NCBI GenBank assembly: GCA_947683425.1 | Contig: CANTUQ010000076.1 | Coordinates: 1,364,001 to 1,428,000 of the forward strand | DNA length: 64,000 nt | Origin: Excoecaria cochinchinensis | Lineage: Eukaryota > Streptophyta > Magnoliopsida > Malpighiales > Euphorbiaceae | Direction of reading: 5' to 3' | Shown here: positions 33,423-44,522 of the stretch, piece by piece | How positions within the stretch are numbered: position 1 is the first letter of the stretch | How the letters are laid out: each line of letters starts with the position of its first letter | Position numbers and translations under genes: made by a program | Notes under the pieces: generated by a model | Told to the model about the DNA's origin: nothing | The model's input: the letters and a program-made list of their open reading frames with translations, nothing else | Databases searched by the model: none

Positions 33423-34725
33423 CTAAGTCCTACCACTGCCCTCGCCGACCAGATGCTTGAGCCCTCGTGTCCTATTATCAGATACTGGACTAAGGATCCA
33501 CTTCTTGTACTCGCTAGTTGAAGCCACAGATTGATCGCCGAACCTCGGAATAACAGTCTTCACTGGTAGTTTGCTCCATAGCTCATGATATCTAGAGGCA
33601 AAGGGAGCAGAAAGAATCCCTCCCCGAAAAGATAAGGGAACTCTCACCACATCCTGGGTCATCCCGAGCTAACGCGCACATCGAGAAATGATGCAGAAGG
33701 TGGCTTGACGGAGCCCATAGAGGGGAACACACCCCGATGGCCCATCAATGACCACATGAGACAGTGGGAGCCAGGCAGACGTGAAACTGATGTCTTCATC
33801 TGACAGTCCGCCAAATCTGGTAATGCCTTCACCAGCGGTGGCACACTCACATAGTCATCGACGAGGAAGGAAATGGCTCGGCGAGTACTATGGAATGACC
33901 CAAGGAGGTGGCTCAGACAGCATCCTCAGTTTCTCTTGCAGCCAGACCTGAAAAAAAAAAAGCCGCTGGAGTAAGTAGGATTTACTTCAGGCAAAAGTAA
34001 GGCGAAGGGTTGTGTGAAAATCCAAAAGGACGCACCTCCCGCTAAGAAAAGCTAGTGTGAAAATCCATAAGGGATGCACTACCTTTAAAATAATGACATA
34101 CCTGAAGCAATAAGGGGCTACCGGTGAAAGTAGTGGTGGATCTAGAGCTCACAGAGTCCAAGTCCAAAATGGTTTTAGCTAGAATGAGTGGGGAGGGTGA
34201 TGATCCCCAATGAAAGTCGCTTAGAACCCCGAACAGGCGAGGATCACCTGTCAAACCCCCTGGAACAACAGTGAGAAAGTTCATCATGCAAAACAGAAAT
34301 ATGATGCTCACCCGGTATGTAGGGACACCAGTGAACCGATCTAGAGCATCGATCAGAGGCTCCAAAGTAAAGGAAAAGCCCGGGGAAACCAGCCGAGCGG
34401 CCTCAGAAGGTGGTATGCCAAGAGTCATAGCTATATCCTGAGTCTGGAGTAGACAGCAGCGGGGGATGCAAGGTAGAGCGCCAGGGGGATACCAGGCTCC
34501 AAGAATGGCAGCTAGCTCCTCAGTTAGGGGGCACAACTCCTGGTAAGTGAATCGGAAGACGTGAAATCGGGGGTTCCAGAAGTGGGTCGCCGCCAGAAGA
34601 AGGTTCTGATCAACTTTGACCCGACGCAGATATTTTAGCCTAGACAGAGAGGACAGGGCGCCTTTTCCCCAAGTGTGTTTGTCATCTAGGATGCGGTGCA
34701 TTCTTTGGAGAAAAGGGGAAGACAT
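33423..34725 (-). pseudogene. B antisense gene (aORF), two exons, plant-mobile-domain/DUF7745-like
   Basis: Lies antisense to B, downstream of pol and convergent with it. Exon 1, 34725-34102, is 208 codons from MSSPFLQRMHRILDD to LLLQ without a stop; the upstream ATG at 34812 is not conserved in C. Donor CAG|GTATGT at 34101, acceptor T(11)CAG ending at 33948, intron 154 bp, phase 0. Exon 2 (VWLQEKL ... SDNRTRGLKHLVGEG) runs to 33423. Motifs such as THFWNPRFHVFRFTYQE and LAAILGAWYPP resemble plant mobile domain proteins. Three stops in exon 2 (for example 33888-33890) disable it. Additional antisense ORFs are known in Tat elements. Confidence 0.75.
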
Positions 34726-35040
34726 TTTGAGAAGAATGAGGGGCTCCAGATGTTGGGAAAATGAAAAGACACAGAAAGGCAAATTTTGGAAGAATTTATA
34801 GAAAAGTGTCACCGACGGCCTACCCGTCTCTCACAAGAGACGGCCTGCCTGTCGGTAAAGATCCACCTGGCAGATGCATACGTCAGCATTGCATTTATCA
34901 CGAGCATTAAATGCGCATTAATTGGGGAATGGGGAATGATAGACGGCCAGCCCGTCGGTCGATCCTAGCGACGCCCAGCCAGTCGGTCACGAAACTCTAT
35001 ATAAGGGCGAGTGACAGACGGACCAGCGGCGCTGTCACTT
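34726..35040. promoter_or_regulatory. B divergent internal promoter with inverted repeats
   Basis: A CTATAAATTC box on the minus strand (34792-34801) faces the antisense gene; TATATAAG on the plus strand (34998-35005) faces the sense gene, about 200 bases away. Between them are a nested palindrome at 34811-34856 (outer ACCGACGG/CCTGTCGGT, inner CCGTCTC/GAGACGG) and GACGG/CCGTC at 34942-34957, followed by further CGACGCCCAGCCAGTCGG copies. C has the same layout. Confidence 0.65.
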
Positions 35041-35202
35041 TCACTCCCCCTCTCAAAAATGGTTTTTTTTTTCATTTTTTTTGCATTTTTAAGCATTTCT
35101 TCTCCTTTTTCTTGCAATTTCTTCGTCTTTTCGCGCTCTCCACTCACCAGACGCTCGGACATTCATATTTCTTCAGTTTTTCTACACTTTTCGCGATTGC
35201 AA

Positions 35203-35925
35203 GTAAGTAAAACAACTATTCTACTTTTTATTTAATTAATTTCTTCTTTATTCTTTTTTTTTAGCCTTAAAAATGGTTAGAATACTTTAGATATTTAGGG
35301 AGAATGCTGCCCGTATTTAGTTTTGTTAATACAAATAATCTGAGCCTTTGCATGATCACATAGAAATAGGACTTTTCTATACCTTTGTCGCCTTAAAAAT
35401 AGGCTTTCTAGCGCTTTTTTTTTTTTGTGTTGTTGAGGCCTGAGGCCATTATTTTGTGTTGTTGGGGGCACACACTTGCCGGGGTGCGTCCCACTTATAT
35501 ATATTATTATTATTGTTGAGGCTTGAGGCCTGTTTTGATGCCTTTTTATGCAGGAGGTTGGGCACACCCTTGCCGGGGTGCTGCCCAAATTTTCTTTTTT
35601 TATTCTAGAATTGATTATTTTTGTGTATAATGCATGTCTTGGGGCCTGATAAGCCCACTTTTATTCGTTTTCAAAATACCTTTTTTTCCTTACGCTAAAA
35701 TGGGGCACACCCTTGGTGGGGCGCTGCCCATTTCCATTATTCTTTCTATGTCAATTGCGTGTTTTTCTTCTCTACTTTTGATATGTGCGAAGCATGCTGG
35801 GCAAACATCCCTTAACGGGATGTCGCCCATCTCTTTTTTTTTCTTATCTATTTTATTTCATCTCGAAAATAAGCCTAATAACGCCTGTTTCGTCGAATTT
35901 TTGTTAGCTAACATTGCTTTTACAG
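35203..35925 (+). other. Predicted 5'-leader intron of B's sense gene
   Basis: Donor GCAA|GTAAGT at 35203, acceptor TTGCTTTTACAG|GATG at 35925. The start codon begins one base after the acceptor, as in C. The intron holds three degenerate copies of a GGGCACACCCTTGCCGGGGTGC phrase (35467, 35560 and 35703); C has counterparts in its own intron near 44640 and 44750. Confidence 0.6.
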
Positions 35926-35926
35926 G

Positions 35927-37882
35927 ATGCCTACTAGACGCAGAGCACCACAGGTCTAGCCCGAGGTCGAGGGTTCAGGTTGGATGGACAGTGAGTCAGC
36001 CCAGAGATACAGGGCGCTGGCTCAGGTGGAGATCCGAGCTAGCAGCTTTGTGTCTCGATCGTTCCTAGAGGGTCTAGGGATGGCCCCGGAGATCGACATG
36101 CTTATTGAGGGTGCCGGATGGACAGAGTTCCTTGACCCTACTTTCCAGACCTTCCTTGAGGCCACCCGACAGGTGCTAGCCACCCTGCGATATGGCAATT
36201 TTCAGAGATCAGATATAGAGCCGGGGGTGGTACAGTTTTGGTTCAACGGCCAGCATTTCAGCATCACCAGGCAGAGGTTCGGGCAGGCCATGGGGCTTCC
36301 CAGAAAGGATGGGGTCGAGATCCCATGGCGAGCGGTGAGATGCGCACACTGGGCGGCCATTGCCTTACCAGGAGTACTGTATGACCACGATACAGCGAAG
36401 AGCACCGTACTGGTGTCTCAGGCACTCCGATACCTGCATAGAGTGCTATCCAGCTCGTACCTCGGTCGAGCTGGTAATCCAGGGTCGCTTAACGCGGCCG
36501 AGATCTGGAGCCTCTGGGCTATGGTGGCAGGCCAGCGCCTCAACGTTAGCTATGAGATCTTGGCCAACTTGGTCAGAGTTGGCAGAGGACTGACACCAGT
36601 GGTGATAGTGGGAGGAGTCATCACTCGTCTGCTTTTGGGGTTAGGAGTTGCCCCGGATAGGCTGAGAGGACCCCTGGATGAGGGGATACATATGGATGCC
36701 TCCGCAGCGGTGCAGATGGGGATGATTTCGCAGCTATCAGGGCAGGCAGAGGCCTTCAGACTGCTATCTATCCATGAGACCAGGCGGGTCTTCTCCCTTC
36801 CGCCTTTGGGTCCAGATCCAGAGCAGCAGCCTCCTCAGCCTCCTCAGCCAGAGCCAGAGCCAGAGCAGCAGCCTCCTCAGTCAGAGCCAGAGCCTCAGCC
36901 TCCTCAGCCTCCTCAACCGTAGCCCGAGCAGGAGCCGCCCCGGACTCCAATGGATTTCGATGTGGAGTTCACTATGGATGAGCTGTTTGGTTCTTCACTG
37001 GCATCCAGGGTGTCGACTCCTGCTCTGTCACTGAGCACCAGAGTGCAGCGGTCTACTTTCAGGCCCCCCGAGAGGTATCACCCATACTTCCGGGGCGACC
37101 CCGGGGCATCTTTCTCCACAACCCCACCGCCAGAGCCAGCACAGCCCGATTTCTCTCAGCTCCTCACTGCTATGTTCGTAGCCTTCGAGCAATGACAGGA
37201 TGAGAGAGACAGATCTTTATAGGAGAGGTTGGACCGTCAGCAGGATGCTATTCAGGAGCAGTCCCAGATGATAGAGCGGTTGGCCCTGGAGTAGGCCGGC
37301 TTTATTGAGCACACGACGCGAGAGCAGGCTCAGGTCGTGAAGACCTTTAGGGACGAGCAGGCAAGGCTGGTAGAGCAGATTGCCTAGGGCCAGAGGGAGC
37401 TTAGGTAGCAGCTCGCTCATTATCTGAGGACGTCCCAGGATCAGGCGTCTCAGAGAGTTGATATGACTCTACAGATGATCGATGAGTCACTCGACTCCCT
37501 GAGATCTCGGGTCCAGGCGATAGAGGGGATCCTTCCTCCCTTGTCCCAGGCCATGAGGGAGTTTAGGGAGCAGACAGAGCAGCGCCTAGATCAGATGAGG
37601 AGGGCCGCCGGCGAGCAGACTACTCAGATGAGCCAGGCATTCAAGAAGTTAGGAGGCACAGTCTCAGAGACTTTGGAGTTCATGAGGACTTGCACCCAGC
37701 CTTTCTTGGATGGCTATGCTCAGATCAGGTTTAGACAGGCCCATGATGCTGAGGCAGGACCCTCCACGGCTCAGCCTCCACCTCCGACACAGCCAACTCC
37801 ACCTCCACCTCAGCCGGGGACAGTGCATATATCAGACGATGAGGATCCCGATGAGGAGCCCTCCGACTACACACCCCTCTGA
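35927..37882 (+). pseudogene. B sense gene (sORF), Transposase_32-like with acidic C-terminus
   Basis: 652 codons in one frame from MPTRRRAPQ to a TGA at 37880-37882. The N-terminal half (RALAQVEIRASSFVSRSFL, WTEFLDPTFQTFLEATRQ, VQFWFNGQHFSITRQRFGQ, RYLHRVLSSSYLGRAGNPG) matches C's sORF and the putative plant transposon protein family. A proline/glutamate-rich linker (PQPEPEPEQQPPQ) follows, then a DELFGSSLASRV segment, a heptad-rich part and the C-terminal VHISDDEDPDEEPSDY. At least seven in-frame stops (35957, 36920, 37193 and others), mostly TAG where CAG is expected. Function unknown. Confidence 0.75.
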
Positions 37883-38339
37883 TGTTCAGGGAGTCATTTT
37901 TGTATTTTTGTACATTTTCACTTTGTATATACATTGTACAAAAATGGATATTTCTAGCGAAAAACTTTTGTTTTCAGTCTTATACATTTATTCAGTTATT
38001 TATGATTCACTCATATCATAGATAAATGTATGTTTTCACATTTACACATATTCCAAAATGATGATGACATAGCAAACAAAAATGCAAACAAAAAATGACA
38101 ACTCAATAAAAAGAATATAACTGAAGCATGACATGGTAAATAAAACAAAACCACGCCATTCATAGACATGTTAAAAGATAACAACTCAAACATGAATTGA
38201 CAAAACCTCTTATCACACAGGTACAGGGAAACATTGATCCGGACACAAGCGCCGATCAAAAGTCCGAACATGAGCACCTAAGATTCGTGTCTTCTCGGAA
38301 AAGGAGCCCAGCGAGGTCTCCTCCACCACAAAATCAAAA
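37883..38339 (+). other. B 3' untranslated region, no gene
   Basis: A/T-rich sequence after the sORF stop with TGTATATACATTGTACA near 37924. Nothing else recognised. Confidence 0.5.
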
Positions 38340-38860
38340 TCGTGGTCAGAGAGTACCGCTTCTCAACAATCGAAGTTGTAGTTAGAGAATACTACTCTTC
38401 ACCTCGAGATTGTGGTCAGAGAGTACCGCTTCTCACCGTTCGAAGCTGTGGTTATAGAAACACTGCTCTTCACGATGAGTTTGTAGTCAGAGAGTGCTAC
38501 ATCTCCTCAACCCTGCGCCAGCCGAGACGAGGCCAGCAGAAGCAGAAGCTGCGGTTATAGAAACACTGCTCTTTACGACGAGTTTATAGTCAGAGAGTGC
38601 TACATCTCCTTAACCCTGCACGAGCCAAGACGAGGCCAGCAGAAGTAGAAGCTACGGTTAGAGAAACACTACCCTTCACACCAGGTTTGTAGTCAGAGAG
38701 TACTACATCTCCCCAACACTACGCGAGTCGAGACGAGGCCAGCAGAAGTGGAAGCTGCGGTTAGAGAAACACTGCTCTTCACATCGAGGTCGTGGCTAGA
38801 GAATGCTGCATCTCACCAACACCTACAGGTCAAGACGAGACCGATAGGGTATCTTCACCT
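38340..38860 (+). repeat. B 3' UTR tandem repeat, about 101-bp units
   Basis: The phrase AGCTGCGGTTAKAGAAACACTGC recurs at about 38447, 38548, 38649 and 38751, giving units of 101-102 bp; shorter 60-bp relatives (GTGGTCAGAGAGTACCGCTTCTCA) precede it. C carries an unrelated 52-bp tandem repeat at the equivalent place. Variable 3' UTR tandem repeats are known in Tat/Ogre elements as a source of satellites. Confidence 0.85.
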
Positions 38861-38988
38861 ACCGAGCAGACTGAGACGAGGTCTACCCGATAAAAGGCAT
38901 AGAAGGTAAGAACCGCCACAGGTACGCTTTCTTCCTTTCTGTCCTTTCTCTGAGTTTTGGTTCGTCTAGGCACTTGTGCACTAGTTTC

Positions 38989-39008
38989 CCCAAAACTGGA
39001 GGCAACTC
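38989..39008 (+). other. Polypurine tract region of B
   Basis: TTTCCCCAAAACTGGAGGCAACTC precedes the LTR start, aligned with C's CCCCAAAATTGGGGGCAAC. Sequence is decayed relative to C. Confidence 0.65.
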
Positions 39009-39208
39009 TGAACACCGTGTCCCGGAGCAGTCCGGATCAGAGATTACCCTATGATGAAATCAGTATCTGAGCCTATATAAACGGTTTGGATTTTGAGGTT
39101 TTGGTCCCATGTTCCATGAGAAACGAGTCTTTTTACTTCCCGTAGGCAGAAGGGGAGAAAACTGGGGAGTTTTTAAAGTCCAAAAAGCATGTTTTTCTCA
39201 AGAGACGG
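39009..39208 (+). repeat. B 3' LTR, first 200 bp (to the C insertion)
   Basis: Starts TGAACACCGTGTCCCGGAGCAGTCC, aligned with C's TGTAGACACCGGGTCTCGAGGCAGTCC. It stops at the target duplication GACGG (39204-39208) of C and continues at 56678. Confidence 0.8.
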
Positions 39209-41315
39209 TGTGACGCGCGCCGAACCTCGCTTCCTCCCGAAAGCCCGCTTCAGGGCGATCGGGAAAGGTTCATAAAGCTTGTAAGGTATTTACAAGTGCG
39301 TCTATTTTGGGCAACAATGAGGTTTCTTGGAGTTGCCACCCAATAGAACATTGGGAAGGGTCGTCTAGCCTTATCGAGCCTAAGATGGCGCATACATATC
39401 CATCTTGAGCTAGCCAGAGGGATCTTGGAGGCCTTATCCTCTACTCCCCTAGAGCCTAGGATTGTATATTTAAGCCTTTTGGTGGGACTCAAAAGGTGTA
39501 TTGGAAGTCCTAGACCTCTCGCCTTTTTGAGTCCCAAAAACCAGAGTGAGTTCGGGACTTCTCATTTATTCGTACTTTGATTAATTTTACAATTATGTTT
39601 TGAATTTATTATTTCACCAACTTTCCATACGATGCATTTTATTTAAGCGCAAATCATTCACATCCAAAGCGGTAAATAGAAGCAAGAATCAAGGTAAAGT
39701 GTTCGAAATAAATTACAATAACACTAGGAGCAGAATACAACTCCCATTTATAAAAGTGCGACACATGCATAAAACGGGATATTCATTGGAATGAGGACTT
39801 TGGTCCTACCATGCATATTCATTACAAAAATGGTTTTTTATGAAGTGTCAATTTTATTGGCTGAAATGGGACATTGGTCCACCATTTTCGGGAAAATCTC
39901 CAGGTTTAATTGTTAAAAAGCTTTTGGTCCTTTTTTACCTTAATGACGTTAAAACCATTTCCATAACAACATAAATACAAGGTAAGGGTAGAAAAATGAA
40001 CCCGAATCAAGATCCGCAGGATGGCGCAACCAACATCTCTCACAACTCCAACTTCCAATGGTCAGAAAAGAACTCACCATAAAAAACACGTTAGCAAAAA
40101 CGTGAATAAAAATAAAAATGAGAAAATTCTAACAGCAATGAGTTAAGAGATAGGATTTTATGAGGTAAAAAAATGAGAATTTTGCCTAGGGACGGCTACC
40201 TGGATCGTGCCAGTGGCTGTCCCTAGTGAGGGGAAAACAAATCAAAAAAACCTCTTAAATCTTTTGCATAAAAATAGGATAATGAAGTATATATAGAAAT
40301 TAGTGTGAATCAAATTAAATTATACAAATGTTAGTCCAAAATGTTTACCCTCGGATTTTACCTTTTAGGGTGGATGTCGGATGATTTTGTCCTCGTGTGC
40401 CTCGCAAGGATCAAAAGAAGAATCAGATCAAAGAAAGAAAATTTATGTTGTTCTTTCCTTGAATATTTGATTGCAATCGTGTGTTCGAATTAGTTACATT
40501 GATGGAAACAACTGAATTTCGTCACCTCAATTTGACTTAATTCGTAAGAAAAATTTGAAGAAATTGATTAATCAAAAGAAGTTTTATCGAAATAAAACTC
40601 TACAGATGAATAGAGATTTATGAACTTTTTGCGTGATCTACTCACAGAAAAACCCCTTTTCTAAAAAGCAATTTTCTCCAAAAATATTTGATAGCTTTTT
40701 TAAATAAAACTCTCTTTAGAATTTCTCTCCAAATTTTCTAACCCCAAAAACTGAAATTTTATCCTCTATTTATAGGGTTTTTATGAGATAATTAAGATAA
40801 ATCTCTATCTAAAGTTTGAATTTTAAAAGGACTTTAAAATTCAAGTTTTAGATAAATTCTATCCCTATTTTGAAAAGAAAAAGATTAAATTTTATCCAAT
40901 CTCGAGTGATCCGGTCAGTTACCGTACCGACGGGCTTCCCTGCGCCTACCGATGGCCGTCCCTACTAAGGGCAAATGCGGGAGACTAACTAGGGACGGGG
41001 CGTGAACTAGGGACGGGAGTCCCTAGATCGACACCTGTCCGTCCCCACTACACCTAGAGATGGGTATCTCCCCAAGTAGAGACGGGCGTCCCTACACAGA
41101 CGGCATACCTGTCTATGAAGGAAAACTCCCATTTTTACCCAAATTCTGTAAAATTTATCCAACTCTTTCAAAACTCCATGCTATAGAAAAAGATTTTAAT
41201 CCTTGCGAGACCAAAAGACGAAAACCTCCGAGTTCCATCCCCTTACTCGTAAATCGACATTGATCTCTTCATCGGGTAAATCTGATCTGGACTGCCTCGA
41301 GACCCGGTGTCTACA
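39209..41315 (-). repeat. 3' LTR of C
   Basis: Minus strand TGTAGACACCGGGTC at 41315 to CGCGTCACA at 39209. TATA box CTATAAATAG at 40766-40775. GACGG/CCGTC-type inverted repeats lie upstream of it (about 40918-41120), and another pair with AGGGACGGC/GCTGTCCCT lies near 40190-40230. The pseudo-PBS copy near 39329 has one change here (GAGTTGCC). Confidence 0.93.
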
Positions 41316-41334
41316 GTTGCCCCCAATTTTGGGG
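41316..41334 (-). other. Polypurine tract of C
   Basis: Minus strand CCCCAAAATTGGGGGCAAC directly before the 3' LTR start TGTAGACACC, the usual Tat arrangement. Confidence 0.85.
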
Positions 41335-41474
41335 AAACTAGCGCACTAGTGCCTAGATGAGCCAAAATTCAGAGAAGAAAGGAAAGAGACGCATACCTGA
41401 GGCAGTCCTTACCTTTTCGCTAGGGAAGCGGCAATGCGTCGAGTCGGTTCTGGACTTATAAAATGCGGGGTTTG

Positions 41475-42066
41475 CACCGAGTCCTCTTCGGACTGTACGA
41501 AGTGCGATAATTGCTCTCCTGAGCTGCACCGAGTCTTATTCGGACTGTACAAAGTGCGATAGTTGCTCTCCTGAGCTGCACCGAGTCTTCTTCGGACTAT
41601 ACAAAGTGCGATAATTGCTCTCCTGAGCTGCACCGAGTCTTCTTCGGACTGTACAAAGTGTGATAGTTGCTCTCCTGAGCTGCACCGAGTCTTCTTCGGA
41701 CTGTACAAAGTGCGATAATTGCTCTCCTGAGCTGCACCGAGTCTTCTTCGGACTGTACAAAGTGCGATAATTGCTCTCCTGAGCTGCACCGAGTCTTCTT
41801 CGGACTGCACAAAGTGCGATAGTTGCTCTCCTGAGCTGCACCGAGTCTTCTTCGGACTGTACAAAGTGCGATAATTGCTCTCTTGAGCTGCACCGAGTCT
41901 TCTTCGGACTGTACAAAGTGAGATAGTTGCTCTCCTGAGCTGCACCGAGTCTTCTTCGGACTGTACAAAGTACGATAGTTGCTCTCTTGAGCTGCACCGA
42001 GGCTTCTTCGGACTGTACAAAGTGCGATAGTTGCTCTCCTAAGCTGCACCGAGTCTTCTTCGGACT
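41475..42066 (-). repeat. C 3' UTR tandem array, about eleven 52-bp units
   Basis: Unit GCTGCACCGAGTCTTCTTCG followed by GACTGTACAAAGTGCGATAA and TTGCTCTCCTGA (plus strand), repeated about 11.4 times with few substitutions. Since 52 is not a multiple of three and no unit carries a stop on the minus strand, all three minus frames stay open for 150-203 codons. These frames are products of the repeat, not genes. Confidence 0.93.
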
Positions 42067-42500
42067 GAGTGATTTAACTTGGCGGCCTCATCGTGCCCCC
42101 AAAGTGCAATTCTGATCTTTTGATTTCCTGTGGTCCCGAAGGAGATGATGTTTGATTTGTTTATTCTTCCTTTTGACTGTGGGTCGATTTTGAATTGGTG
42201 TAAGACCATGTTCCTGTATTGTAAGAGACTTTTGTTAATTCTTACGCCAAGTACCTTGATTGGTAGAGTTATGAACGTCTTATATCTCTCTTTATTATTC
42301 ATTATCTTATTTCCATGTGATCAATTCCTCTTTTCCTTTTTCTCTTTCTCTTAAATTTAAATCATGAAGAAATAACATGCAAATTTAACAAGTTGATCCA
42401 AAAATCTTTTTTTTTTCCACTAAAAGGTTAAATTTTGTACAATATATAGATGTGATTACAAAAAGTATAAACACAAAACTAGAAGAACTCCCTAAACAAT
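42067..42500 (-). other. C 3' untranslated spacer, no gene
   Basis: Between the tandem array and the sORF end; no motif or coding signal recognised apart from A/T-rich tracts (T-run near 42406). Confidence 0.5.
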
Positions 42501-44521
42501 CTATAATGATGCATAATTTGAGAGCTCCTCTGGGTCATCATCATCGTCCGATATATGAACCGGCTGGTCTCGTGCTAGAGCATCGGAGGGCCTTGCATCT
42601 GAGGCAGACGGCTGACTGGGAGGGGCTGACGTTTCAGCGTGCTGAGTAGCCCAATCCCTAGCTACCTGCTGGTATCTGGGAGGTACAACCACTGGTACCG
42701 ATAACGGCTGTGCTCCTGCTAAGTCCTGCTGCTGGAACTGGACCTGAGCATATCCATCAAGAAACGGCTGTGCACAGACCGTCATGAACTGGAGTGTACT
42801 GGTAACAACCCCCCTAACTCTCTAAAAGCATCGCCCAGGCGGAGGGTCTGATCTGTGGAGGTGGTCCTCATACTCCTCAGCCTATCCTCAGTCTGCTCTC
42901 TAAACTCCCGCAGGGATTGGGCAATGGGAGGTATGGCACCCTCCAGGACCTGAATCCTGAATCTGAGAGCCTCCACTGACTCATCCACCATCTGTACGGA
43001 TGCGTCTATCCTCTGGGTTGCCTCACTCTGGGAGGCCCTCATCTCCTGCCTCAGCTGACCTACGAGTCTCTCCTGCTCCTGCCTCAGATGATCAATAAGC
43101 CTCCCCTAGTCCTGGATGATCCCCTGCTGCTGAACCAGCCGATCTAATATGACCCTATCTCGCTCTTTGAGCTGTCCGAGAAGGGCCCTGTCTCTCTCCT
43201 CCTGTCTATGCTCCAAAGATGCGAATAGAGAAGTCAATAGGGTAGTAAAATCTGGCTGCGCTGGGAAAGCTGATGACGAGGATGGAGGGGGAGCTGAATC
43301 TGGTGTTGGCTCAGGTGGTGGAGCTGTAGAAGCAGATTCTCCCGGATCCCCCACTCTAGCATATGGGCTAAACCTCTCAGGCGCCCGGGGAGTTGTCCGC
43401 TGTACTGTCGATGATGGAGGCATAGGACTCTGCACTCTCTGTCCTAGGGGAGTAGCCAGTAACTCATCCATAGTAAACTCGATCCCCATATCAAAAGGTG
43501 TACCCGGCTGCTCCTCGTGTTGCGGCTGCGGAAGCTGACCATCTGGATGCTCTGGCTGTCGGGGAGGCTGGTCCTGAGCCTGCTCTGGGTGCTCAGGAGG
43601 CTGATCTTGAGCCTGCTCCTCTACTGGCTCTAACGAGGGCAAGCTAAATGCGCTCCTAGTCTCGTGCATAGTGCGAAGTCTGTATGCCTCGGGGTGGCCC
43701 GGTATCGGTAGTATCATGGCCATCGTCATAACCGCTGGAGCGTCCACATAAATACTCTCATCCAAAGGGCGCCCCAACATATCTGGACGAACACCCAAAC
43801 TCAAGAGCAATCTGGTAATGACCCCCCCCCCCCCCCCGACATACACTACTGCGGCTGCCCCCATGGATGCCCTCACCAGGTTGACCAAAATCTCATGGCT
43901 GATATTGAGCCTCTGACCTGCCATCATGGCCCATAAACTCCAGATCTCTGTGGCATTGAGGGAACCTGGGTTACCAGCTCGTCCCAAATATGAGCTGGAC
44001 AAAACTCGATGAAGATATCGCAGAGCCTGTGATAAAAGTACTGTACTCTTCGCCGTATCATGATCATACGACACTCCTGGTAAGGCTATAATCGCCCAAT
44101 GCTGACGTCTCACTGATCTCTGGGGTGTTATGACATCCTGCCCGAATGGGAGCCCCATGGCCTCTGTAAACCGCTGACGGGTGATGCTGAAATGGTGGCC
44201 CTCAATCCAAAACTGGATGACTCCCTCCTCCGTGTCAGATCTCTGATATCTGCCATAGTGTAACGTGGCGAGGAACTGTCGTACCACCTCCGGGTGAGTC
44301 TGGAAAGCAGGTGTCAAAAACTCTATCCAACCTGTGCCTGCCATCAGTATGTCCACTTCATCCGCCATCCCCAGAGCCTCGAGGAACGGCCTAGAAACGA
44401 AGCGGCTAGCTCGGAACTGTACCTGAGTCAATGCTGCATACCTCTGTCTAGCCTCGTCACTCATCCAACCTGGGGCCTCAGGCTCAGGCTGATCATGTGG
44501 AGCGTATCGTCGTGGTGGCAT
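42501..44521 (-). pseudogene. C sense gene (sORF), Transposase_32-like
   Basis: Starts MPPRRYAPHDQPEPE at 44521, one base after a predicted splice acceptor. The first 471 codons are open and hold the family core (RFVSRPFLEALGM, GWIEFLTPAFQ, VIQFWIEGHHFSITRQRF, RYLHRVLSSSYLGRAGNPG, EIWSLWAMMAGQRLN), a GGGGG run coded by a G16 tract, a QDQPPEHPEQ-type repeat linker, DELLATPLGQRV and a coiled-coil-like stretch (REEERDRALL-like HRQEERDRALLGQLKERD). A TAG at 43106-43108 and a one-base frameshift near 42800 are the only breaks; the C-terminus is VHISDDDDDPEELSNY. It has its own TATA box and leader intron. Function unknown. Confidence 0.77.
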
Positions 44522-44522
44522 C

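Noticed and set aside
41409..42049. Three overlapping minus-strand frames of 150-203 codons with repeats such as RRLGAAQESNYRTLYSPKK
   Set aside because: They are produced by the 52-bp tandem array, whose unit length shifts the frame each time and lacks stops in any minus frame. No gene.
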